Shown: positions 24,570-34,200 of the stretch, piece by piece
How positions within the stretch are numbered: the first letter of the stretch is position 1
Layout of the letters: each line of letters begins with the position of its first letter
Assembly (NCBI GenBank): GCA_006384855.1
Contig: VCJN01003596.1
Location: forward strand, 62,001 to 126,000
DNA: 64,000 nucleotides
Source: Tetraselmis striata
Lineage: Eukaryota > Chlorophyta > Chlorodendrophyceae > Chlorodendrales > Chlorodendraceae
Reading direction: 5' to 3'
Position numbers and translations under genes: made by a program
Notes under the pieces: model-generated
Database searches by the model: none
What the model was told of the DNA's origin: nothing
Seen by the model: only the letters and a program-made list of their open reading frames with translations

Positions 24570-26510
24570 CTACATATCATCATCTTCGATCACATAATCC
24601 CCTCGGCGCTCTGCCGCCTCTTGCCTCCTCTTCTCCGCCGCTGCACGCTCTTCCCGCTCCTCTAACTCGGTCATTGGAAGGGGTAGACCCGGCCACTTCT
24701 CGAAGTCACTTGGACGCAGTCTTTGAGTCTCGTCCCATGGCTTCTCTTTGAACCATGAGGTCATCCTGGACTTCATCCCCGCGATTTGCGTCTTCTGGTT
24801 GTCAATGAGGATAATCTTCAAGTTCCTGTGTGTGAACGAGTAGGTATGATCCATATGGTCCCACCACACGGAAAAGGCCGCAGCGACCTGGAAAAGGCGT
24901 GGCAAACCGCACAAGGCGTTAATTTTTTTATGCTGACCCCATTAAGACACTCACCCGGGTTGCACCCCTCACGCACCGCGGTTGTCCCGGTTCCGGCTGT
25001 GACGTCGACGATTGTTGTCCCGTCTGTTGCCGCCATCTTAAGGTGCTTGGCGAAGAGAGCGATAGGCTTTTGGTACTTGTTCACCGTCTGTCTGTTCTCG
25101 TCCTTCAATTTCGAACTGTCTTTGAAGTGACCCAACATGATGGATGTAGAGAACCTGGAAAGGCACAACCGGCTTAGCGAGTAGAATATACAAGCCGGCT
25201 ATTTTCCACGGATCAAATCTCACCTTCGGGGATCATCGAAACGGATGTTGTCAGCTATGATGCTTGGCGGGGGCTTCCTAACGTAGAGGTAGTACTCAAC
25301 GTCGTGACGCAGAGAGCTGCCCATCTTCATCCCGCAATCCTTGGCCCAAGTCAGGACGTGATAGATGAGGTCCTCAGCTTGTTTTTGAACGGCTGTGATT
25401 GCGGATCCAAGTTGCTGGTCCGAGAGGTGAATGAAGAAATGGCACCCATCGAGAGCAGTGTGGACGTCAGAAGATCCAGTCTGGATATTCAACTGCCTGC
25501 GCGGGGGTAAATCGGGAATGAGATAAATGAAAGCACAGTCATCTAGTACGCACCGGGGTTGTGGGGGTTGTCTTGCCTGGCGAAAGCAAACACGTCGTTG
25601 AAGTCGTCCGTACCCCACGCAGCATCCTTCGAGTCCCATGTGTGCGAACCAGCTCCGAAAAGCGCGTCGGCAATGAAGACTGTTGCCTTTTTGGCACGAA
25701 CTGCCGACATGGCGTCCGCGACGAATTGTTTTGTCGCGGGAGCCTTGAAGTTCCCCTCCACAATGCAAGTCTTGCAAAGCTCCGTGTCTAACCAGATCTC
25801 CTCATCCTTGTCGACCTTTTCGCCCTTGGGCATCACCGGAAGTGCCCCGGCCTGTGTGTATTAGAAAACAGATTCGGGTTAATAGCTCACAACGAAAATT
25901 CAGAAGAGCATTTGTGGTTGCACAAGATCTTAGTTACCTTCATCGATATCCACAGCTCATTAGAAACATTCGGAGCGGAAGCCGCGAGAAGCTCCGGCGC
26001 ACATGCCAGAAGAGCAAACTCTGTGAAGAAGGAGATGACCAAGTCCGGCATCTGATTCTTGATGCGATACGCCTCACTCCTGATGGTGGTGTTGGTGGCC
26101 GCGATATGCTCTCGAACCGGTAGTGGTGTGAGACAATCGGCGTATTTCATGTCCCCCCATCTGGCAGGAGGGGTCAGCAAGACCATCAACGGACCGGAGC
26201 GATGAGCACCTTTGAACAAATCCTGGAATTTTCTGGGGAAGCCTGTTGGGCCGAGGTCATCAACCTTGGCTCGGAACTTGGTGATGGCGTCAAGGCGAGC
26301 GGCCGCTTGCTCATCCGACACTTTGTCATCCACATCCATTTCGATGATGTGGTCCGAGAGATATTTCCCCCAGTTCCTGGCCGGTTCGTCCGGCGTCAGC
26401 AGTTGGATCTCCTGTCCGTGTCCCTTTGCCGTGCCAATAGCATTCATGAGCTTGATGCTTGCTGTTACAGCCCCCTTATTAGGACTTAGGCCGAATAGTC
26501 GTCTAGCCAT
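24570..26510 (-). CDS. Beta-class amino-methyltransferase-fold protein with altered catalytic motif
   Basis: Five exons fit with all phases consistent: 25938-26510 (true ATG), 25550-25851, 25224-25496, 24977-25154 and 24570-24887. The protein is 547 residues. Near the C terminus QKPIALFAKHLKMAATDG is followed by TTIVDVTAGTGTTAVAAAF, the motif X plus motif I (SAM-binding) arrangement of N4C/N6A DNA methyltransferases. In these enzymes motif IV precedes motif I. At the expected place here is VFIADALFGAGSHTWDSKD, so the catalytic DPPY reads DALF while the following WD is kept. An earlier VLLTPPARWGDMKYAD is a second weak candidate. The tail is acidic and coiled (ELEEREERAAAEKRR). A nucleic-acid or protein substrate cannot be inferred. 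Loss of DPPY suggests either inactivity or another chemistry. Flanked by repeats on both sides. Confidence 0.65.
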
Positions 26511-26879
26511 AGATTAGTCCTAAAGCAGGAGCTGAGTCGAGGGCCCATTGGATCGTTATTCCACACGGCCAGGAATAATGAGCGGAGATTTGGGAAAAGG
26601 GATTCTTACAATACCGGAATGCCGGTAACCTGGGTGACTGGCCCGGCGGTGGTTTTGCCGGCCTATTTATAGTCGCTGGTTTCCGTCATTCCGTGCGCTG
26701 TGTACCGATCCAATTTCCGCCACTTGTGCTGCGTGTAACTACTAGACTCATACTAAAATCGACGTGTCCGGTCCTAATCCGCGGCCCGTCGCTATTTTAG
26801 TCATACACTACTAAGTACAGACACGGTTCCTAGCACCTTCGTCTGTCCGCAGCACAGTGATATAATATCTGACTACTAT

Positions 26880-27293
26880 TGCTATAGCAAGTGCTATAGC
26901 ATTCTAGATAGTTCTAGTAGGCTCTAGTACCTACTACTAATACTCACCAAGGCAGCGCTCCATCTAACGCTTGGTATCATCATCCCCTAGCAGGTGACAC
27001 CATAGCGTACGACAATCGCGCTCCTGCTGGTACGCAGGCGTAAGTACAGGTTACTCGCACCCCATGTGGGTACTCGTAATACTGTCCTGCACTACTAGTC
27101 GCCTGGTAGTCGCTCGTACTGACGCCTCGTCGTCCTCGTACCAGTACTTCGCCTTCACTTGTACTCGCACTCGCAATGCTCATACTCGTACTTCGCTTGG
27201 CTTGTACTCGTTCTCGTCCGCCTCAGTCGCCAGTTCTTCGCTCCTTCGTCGGCTACCGCAGTACAAAGTACAGCAGTGTAGAGTACATAACAC
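26880..27293 (+). repeat. Dispersed repeat B, inverted relative to 62097-62580
   Basis: The reverse complement matches 62097-62580 nearly end to end. Shared landmarks include GTACTTTGTACTGCGG, the alternating TACGAG/TACAAG stretch, the CACCTGCTAG segment and the CATCTAGAACGCTATAG-like end. This copy lacks the 72-bp insertion and so preserves the empty site near 27090-27110. Confidence 0.85.
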
Positions 27294-28274
27294 TCTCACC
27301 CTGTTAATGAACAGCGGCCGCGCTGTTCGCCAGTACGTTTAGCAGAACTCGGTCGTCGTTGTAGAGTCGCGTAGCCAGAAATATGTACAGATATGTACAG
27401 TGGTGACACTCGTCATAGAGGCAGTCCCTTCGAAAAAAAAAATCCTCATAGTCGAGCATCATGTGGTGGTGTCGCAAGTCGCAGCAAATCGCCACCAATG
27501 GCACCGATAGGTGTCGGTCGGTGGGTAGCCACAGAAATGCAGCATTCTTCGAGCTTAGCCTCGTTGCGTCGTACTGTCGCAAGTCCCCATTCACTCGTAG
27601 CGTGTGCGCCATCGCTCCCGCCATCGGAACGCACACTCCCGTAGTCGTGGTCAAAGATCATACACCACAGGCTCTCGCGTCGCAGATCGTCGAGGTAACA
27701 AGCTCGCATCTTGGCATCTCAGCGGTGTCGACATTGGCACGCAGCGCGTCGGTATATTTGTCGCAAAGCAGAAAGTCAATGGTGTGTCATCGCTGCTCGC
27801 GATACCGTAGGTGGGACACTTGTCGCTACCTGTAGCAGCTCTCGTGCTCGCAGTCGCTCATCGCTGAACCGTAGTCTCATGTAGTCCACGGATTTTTCTT
27901 CTCTCGATTTCGGTCAAAGCTCGTAGCAGGGCTGGTAGAGGGAATCATCGGCCAGTACCTTACAGTACTTCCGCAAGTAGATAACCGTCCCATACCGGAT
28001 ACCTCCTCGCCATTTGTACTCGTAGTCGGTTACTCATCGCAGCAGTACAATACCTCCGTCCCTGTGAGGGAATGTGCGCTGGTGGTGGCTATTCCGCTAT
28101 GGTGGTGGTCAAGTATGATCTGATTACAGGCCAGCAGGCGCCGTGCCTGATATATCAGGCGGCGCGATGCGGCCGACAGGGCGCGGGGGCAGCCCGTCAT
28201 CCGACGGGCGCGCGCTACGCGCCTAATGTGCTATGATGATTAGGGCTAGTGAGGGTATAGGATATATCCTCACA
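27294..28274 (-). other. Probable LTR and flank of the older Ty3/gypsy element
   Basis: On the minus strand the integrase ORF is followed by a purine-rich tract (AGAGCGGGGTGGAA, 28275-28288) and then TGTGAGGATATAT at 28274, the usual PPT-then-TG layout at the start of a 3' LTR. The LTR's far end is not defined. No gene recognised. Confidence 0.5.
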
Positions 28275-28309
28275 TTCCACCCCGCTCTGATGAATCTGAG
28301 TCAACAGAT

Positions 28310-29573
28310 TCACGGTGGGAACCGTTGTGGATAGCTCGCCTTAGCAGCAATGTATGCTGGTGAGATCGAGATATGTTTATATTGTTCCGACAGCATATAA
28401 TGCTGCATTAGCGGTGAATACCGCATTGTTTCATAGGGCATCCAGTCATCTCCGGTTGCGGGGAAATTGTGAAACCTTACTTTAAATAGCAAGGCTTTGC
28501 CCTTTGCATATAGTCTGGGATATAGTGCCAATTTACAGTCAGTGATGTCCGCAATGATCGGATCATCCGTTCTGCGTGTCTGTCTGCCAATCCAGGCATC
28601 AGGAATATCAGTTTGTGCAGATACGGTGTCCCAGGGTCTCAGCTTGGAGACATGGAATACTGGGTGGCACTCAAGCTCAAGTGGTAATTGTATTTTGTAG
28701 GCCTGAGGATTCACCTGTTCGATGACCTCATATGGTCCTACATATCGTTGTTTGAGCTTGGGACATTTTTGTCCGCGTATAATCATATCGTCTGTTTTTA
28801 TCATTATCTTATCACCGATTTGAAATGTGATCGGCTGTTTTCTGTTTTTATCATGATAATGCCGTTGGTATTCTTTGGCAATTATAATGTTTTCATGCAC
28901 CAGATTGTGTATATCCTGAATTTTTGACAGGATGTCTATTGTTGTCTCTCTCACTCCAGTTTTGGGGTTTACAATATCTATGGGCAACCGAGGATGGAAG
29001 CCATATATTGCCTGGAATGGAGTAAACTTCGTTGTTGATGATTCCGTATTATTGTAATTGAACTCAGCAAGTGACAGGTAGTTTACCCAGTCCTGCTGGT
29101 TATTGTAGCAGAAAGCTCGCAGCAACTGCTCAATTATTTTATTCAATATTTCAGTCTGTCCATCAGTCTGCGGATGATAAGCAGTACTGAGGTTCAATGT
29201 TGTACCAAGCTGTTTGAACAGTTCTTGGAAATATGATGATGTATATTTTGTGTCCCGGTCTCCTACCATGCAAGTACTGAGACCGTGGAGTTTGTATATG
29301 TTTTTAATGTATAATTGTGCCAATTCCGGAGCCGTGATGGCTTTTTGGCAGGGTACAAAGTGAGCCTGCTTTGTGAATAAATCCACAAAAGTGGCAATAC
29401 AGTCATAACCATCCACTGATGGCAAATTTGTGATAAAGTCCAGACTGAAATATTCCCATGGTATAGTAGGTGTTGGCAGTGGTTGCAAGGCCACTGCTGG
29501 AGCCTGTGTATGCTGCTTTGTCAGCTTACAGACTTTACAGTTTCGGATATATGTTTTTATATTTTGGTGCATG
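28310..29573 (-). mobile_element. Older Ty3/gypsy element, integrase and chromodomain end of pol, 5'-truncated
   Basis: An open frame gives the C-terminal part of a gypsy pol. It has the end of the zinc-binding domain (CKVCKLTKQ, first two His lost), the integrase core with its acidic triad in SLDFITNLP, MVGDRDTKYTSS and YHPQTDGQTEILNKII, then GPYEVIEQVNP and a C-terminal chromodomain-like region up to the stop. It breaks off exactly where the left LTR of the younger element begins. An ATG-initiated version of this frame (from 29590) starts inside that LTR and is an artefact of the junction. Reverse transcriptase and everything before it are missing from the window. Confidence 0.9.
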
Positions 29574-30091
29574 TGTGACAATAATGGCATACTCTGTACG
29601 GGTACTGTATGATCGTAGCATCATTCATGTACGAGTACCTGATGTATCGTATGTGTGCGCGCGTGTGTCACGCGCCACAATACGAGTACTGGTGGATGAT
29701 GAATCATGAGACGAGTCCTACTGGTACCGGTACACTGTTCAGTAGTAGTTACGGGATAATACGCATGTGCGTACCCGTAGCGGGCACAAGTATAATGTGC
29801 CTGCCTCTGGAACATCAGTTGTATACTTGTGTATAAACTGATGTGTCAACTACATGTGCGGAGGTCTCTAAGCGACGACCTCCTGTTCGACACTTCGAGG
29901 CACGACTCTTCACGGTGACGCGCTTAGCAGTGCGCGTGCCGCTTGGTGGTGGCTAGCTGTGAGCTAGCCATACGCATAAATAGCGGCGGGTGGTGACAAC
30001 GTTGTAACCATTGTTTCTCTCTCTGCTGCCTTCTGTGTGTTTACGACAGCCTTGTCTGCTTGACCTGCGTGAGGCACCCGAGACTGTCGCA
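29574..30091 (+). repeat. 5' LTR of the Ty3/gypsy element
   Basis: Begins TGTGACAATAATGGCATACT and ends GACTGTCGCA. It matches 35841-36364 apart from scattered differences. It contains an AT box followed by CT-rich sequence, consistent with U3-R-U5. Confidence 0.92.
29975..29984 (+). promoter_or_regulatory. TATA-like box in the LTR
   Basis: CATAAATAGC lies about 115 bp before the LTR end. It is conserved in the other LTR (about 36244-36253), as expected for the element's own promoter. Inferred from position only. Confidence 0.4.
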
Positions 30092-30107
30092 CTGGTTTCG
30101 GAGCGAC
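30092..30107 (+). promoter_or_regulatory. Candidate primer-binding site
   Basis: CTGGTTTCGGAGCGAC follows the 5' LTR directly. TGGTTTCGGAGC resembles the initiator-Met tRNA complement TGGTATCAGAGC used by many plant gypsy elements, with two mismatches. The primer tRNA is therefore uncertain. Confidence 0.5.
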
Positions 30108-30170
30108 TGTTGCGATCCTTATTCTAGCTTCCACTGCTCAACTTGCGATACCTCGACTGAGCAGTTCGAC

Positions 30171-30614
30171 ATGTCTGAGTCGATGAATTCTGCTGGCAAG
30201 AGCCGAGAGCTGCTGCTCAACGAGGAAAGTTCTGTCGACCTATCGACTACCAAGGTTTGTGCAGCCGTGGTGGTGACTTACGGTAAGGGTCACTCGGTCG
30301 AACGCCAAGTGATTCTGACGACTGAACCAAACGCTAGATCGACTCTCTTCTTACCAGTCGGAAAGTCGACAGCATCTGACATTACTGTGCGCGGCACGGC
30401 TGTGCGGAAACTCCGCGAGGAAACTGGTCTGCTTGTCTCTGAGGACGACTTAGAACTGTTTGACGTTCTCATCATAGATGGCATGAAATGTTTCTTATAT
30501 GCATCTAAGCTATCATCCAGAAAGATAGTCAGTGAGATGCGCACGCCTGAAATGCGCACGCCTGAAATGAGCACGCCAGAAAGGTCGCTCGCTCTAGTCA
30601 TATATCGCACCTAG
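30171..30614 (+). CDS. Nudix-like ORF in the gag position of the retrotransposon
   Basis: 147 residues from ATG (MSESMNSAGKSRELLLNEE). The middle resembles a Nudix hydrolase fold: VCAAVVVTYGKG, then TLFLPVGKSTASDI, VRGTAVRKLREETGLLVSE and LELFDVLIIDGMKCFLYAS. The Nudix box GX5EX7REUXEEXGU is only partly kept: RKLREETGL stands for the REUXEEXGU half, with RE changed to RK, and the upstream Glu is an Asp with one-residue drift. It ends in three short imperfect repeats (MRTPE). No capsid-like sequence was recognised. It may be a captured host domain, or a gag region that resembles Nudix by chance. Confidence 0.5.
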   Translation: MSESMNSAGKSRELLLNEESSVDLSTTKVCAAVVVTYGKGHSVERQVILTTEPNARSTLFLPVGKSTASDITVRGTAVRKLREETGLLVSEDDLELFDVLIIDGMKCFLYASKLSSRKIVSEMRTPEMRTPEMSTPERSLALVIYRT

Positions 30615-30755
30615 CTGCACCAGTAGCTGCGCTGTACTGGACTGCCGGAGCAGCTCGGTACAGTGGGACTGAAGTCGACGACTACTGCCGGACTTGCACA
30701 TGCTGATCAACGACCTGCTGTGACTGCGACCTGGGAGCTCGTCGTATAGCCGTTC

Positions 30756-31163
30756 ATGTTTCGGCTCAAGTACAAGATCCTCAACGAGAAGCTTGCATCA
30801 TCTATAGCAGCATTTGCACCTGCATCTGCATCTATAGTAGCATCTGCACCTGCATTTGCATCTATAGTATCATCATCACCTGCATCTGCATCTATAGTTT
30901 GCATGCAGGTAAGTTTGTTACTACAGATGACAGCAGGACGTGCTGATGGAGTGCCGGTAACTTCCGCTGAGTACGCGTCAAGAATATGTCGACACGCTGT
31001 TCGGCGACCTTTACTATGGTCTTTTAGTGGCGCCCGTTCTCTCGGTAAGTTGCCTCGGCACAAAATGCATGAGCCTGAGAAGTATGCTAAGCATCTGGCT
31101 GCTAAAACATGCTTTAAGTGTGGTGAGGCTCACCTTCTGAAAGACTGCCCTAAGATGAAATAG
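30756..31163 (+). CDS. Zinc-knuckle (nucleocapsid-like) ORF of the retrotransposon
   Basis: 135 residues. The N-terminal half is low complexity (repeated Ala/Ser/Ile units from a GCATCTGCATCTATAGTA-type microsatellite). The C terminus has CFKCGEAHLLKDC, a CX2CX3HX4C knuckle one residue shorter than the usual CX2CX4HX4C. Together with the preceding ORF this is all that occupies the gag region, so gag is reduced or heavily rearranged. Confidence 0.6.
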   Translation: MFRLKYKILNEKLASSIAAFAPASASIVASAPAFASIVSSSPASASIVCMQVSLLLQMTAGRADGVPVTSAEYASRICRHAVRRPLLWSFSGARSLGKLPRHKMHEPEKYAKHLAAKTCFKCGEAHLLKDCPKMK

Positions 31164-31280
31164 GGGTGCCCTTATTCTGCTGCTGACAGCTCAGTAGATA
31201 GGGATGTAAGTGATGTTTGTGTTACATCATGCTGTCCAGTAACTGTCGAGTCGCATGACTGCGAAGTTACTGTTGCCGAT

Positions 31281-34200
31281 ATGTCATTGGCACCTGAGGT
31301 ATCCGCATTATTGTCTAATGCACGTCTGAATGACGATATACCTGTGACGAGTACATGTTCGAGTGACGATGTCGTCATCTCTGAGAGTAGTAACGACTAT
31401 GTTGAGTCGCCTACTGATGAGAACTCGAATAGTGTACGCGAGTCTGGTACGACTTTGCCAGTAGCCTGTGTAACGGGTGCTCGGAAAGTTTCGACTCATC
31501 GTCGCGTAAAGGCTCTGAGGCGTCGTATGCCTAGAAAGACTGCAGTCAGTGCCGAGTGGCGACTGGTCGATAGAGTCTTCGATCCCTTACATGAGATGTT
31601 CCAGTTTACGCTGGAGGGCTGTGCGGATAATGAGGGTCTGAATACCCATCGAAACTTGCCGTTCTGTTCAGAACAAGATTCGATATTATCGCGCGACTTG
31701 TCGAATGAACGTGTGTTTATTCACCCTCCATGGCATATGACTGAGTCTATTGCGAGGCATTTTGAGCAATGCCGCAGTAGGGCTAAAGAACATACTGTAG
31801 GAGTGTTTGTATTGCCTGCATTTGATAGATTCAGTGCTTTGACAAAGCATTGGAAACTATTGCAGCAATACCCGGCAAAGACACCTTTGTTCACCAGGTG
31901 GTCTGATAAAAATGCCACAGTCCAGGAAGATGTTAGACCGCCAAAGTATGGGGTTAACATTTGGTTAGTTGATGCTAACTGTGCTTTTCCTGATGACTTT
32001 GTACCTAAAACTGTCACAAGTCCAAATGTGAGTTTTAACGTGGACTCTGCAAAAGTTGCGGATTCTAGCGTTGGTATTGGTGAACGTGCATCTGAGTCTA
32101 TAAATGAGTGTGATGCTGTCAATGTGACTGATCCATCATTTTGGAGTATGCAAAGGCAAAGTTTGCCTCAGATTGCTTCTTTGACTCGTTGGGATGACCC
32201 CAGGCCATTGTTGAAAGTTAATGTGACAATTAACGATGACGCCGTTGTGGATGCACTGGTTGATAATGCGGCATCTTTAGATTTTATATCTGAGGACTTT
32301 GTGCGCAGAAACAACTTGCAGATACAAAAGTTGAAAGCCAGAACACCTGTCCGTTTGGCTAATGGTCAACGTGTCTCATGTTACCATACAACTGTTGTGT
32401 CTCTGTCTGTTGGAGGACATGTATTTGAGAATCGAGTATTTTATATACTGCGTGAGCTCAAAGTCTCCGACATTGTATTGGGTTTAACTTGGCTTGATGA
32501 AGCGCAAGTTACCATTAAGTATGGTACGGAACGTATCATGACTCTAATGGATGGAACCCATGTACCTGTTGTAATAGTGGGTCGTACTCCTGCATGTAGC
32601 ATGATTACTTCCACTAGGGTACAAAAGTTGATGCGCAAAACTGCTCGTGCGTCTAAGCATAATTCTTTGGCTGAATTCTATGTCGTTGAAATGTCGGTTA
32701 TAAAGGATGATCCTGACCTGCATTTAGACAATGCTATGACACCAGAGCAAAAGGATGCTATTCGTCATTTGTTGTATGACGAGTTTCCTGAAATTTTGCG
32801 TCCAGTCAACAGGCCGCCTGTTCATCGGCCATGGGATCACAAAATTGAGTTAACTGGCAAAATGAAACGCCAAAGACTTAATCGTTTGTCTCCCGCTGAA
32901 CGTGCTGAATTGGATCGCCAACTCAAAGATGCGATTGCCGCTGGACTTGTTCGTCCTAGTCAATCTGAGTTTGGTTCGCCTATTCTTTTTGTTAAGAAGG
33001 CAGATGGATCCCTTCGGTTGTGTGTCGATTTTCGTGGGCTGAACGAGGTCACTCGAAAGGATATGTATCCTTTGCCGCGAATTGATGAAACGTTGGATTC
33101 TCTCCGCAATGCCCGTTGCTATACCCATCTGGATTTAGCATCAGGTTATTGGCAGGTTGCCATTGCAGAGGAGGACATCCACAAGACAGCGTTTCAGACA
33201 CCTGATGGTCTATGGGAGTGGACTGCAATGCCATTTGGTTTGTGCAATGCCCCAGCCACTTTCCAGCGCATGATGAATGACATCTTGAGACCATTTTTGC
33301 GTGACTTTGTGGTGGTGTATCTGGATGATATATGTATATATTCAGATAATTATGATGACCACATAAAGCACCTTCGTTTAGTTTTTGAGAAACTGAATGA
33401 ATATAATCTGAGGTTGCAATTAAAGAAATGTTTCTTTGGCATGCAATCTATGGATTATTTGGGGTATACCGTCGCTGATGGTAAGTTGTCTGTTTCAGAG
33501 GCCAAAGTAGCTGCAGTTAGGGATTGGCCTGTCCCTAAAACTCAGAGTGAAGTCAGAAGTTTTGTACAATTCTGCAATTTCTACTCTAAGTTTATTCATC
33601 ATTTCAGTGATTTAACTGCACCATTGACTGACTTATTGCGTAAGTCTAAACCAGTTCATGTTGACTGGTCACCGGCGTGTCAGGAAGCCTTTGAGACCCT
33701 TCGTCTGCGACTGATTTCCGCTCCGTGTCTTTCCATTCCTTCCATGGGGGCGGATGCGACGTTCACCGTAGCGACAGATGCGTCCAACGTAGGGCTTGCT
33801 GCAGTACTACTGCAGGACCAAGGAGGAGGTCCTCAACCAGTGAGTTACTGGGCGCGAAAGCTGAATGCAGCTGAGCGTGGTAATACCTACAGTGCTTATG
33901 ATTTGGAAGCTTTGGCTGTCTGTGAATCAATTAAGCACTGGCGTTGTTACCTTGAAGGGTGCTGTCGATTCCTTGTTGTCTCAGATCATGACACCCTGCG
34001 TCATCTGCTCAGGCAACCGGCAGAAAGGTTGAACCGGCGACAAGTGCGCTATGTACGCGACTTGCAGCCGTTTGTTGGGTCCATATCTCTTGCATACCGA
34101 AAGGGCAAGTGGAATGAAGCCGATCCGTTGTCGCGTAGACCGGATTTTAAGCCGATTGGTTTCGGTGGCTTATATTGGACCGGGGATGTGCCGGACGCGG

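Noticed and set aside
28310..29590. Integrase ORF starting at the ATG ending at 29590
   Set aside because: Its first codons are inside the LTR of the younger element. The gypsy-derived part begins at 29573, so this start is an accident of the junction.
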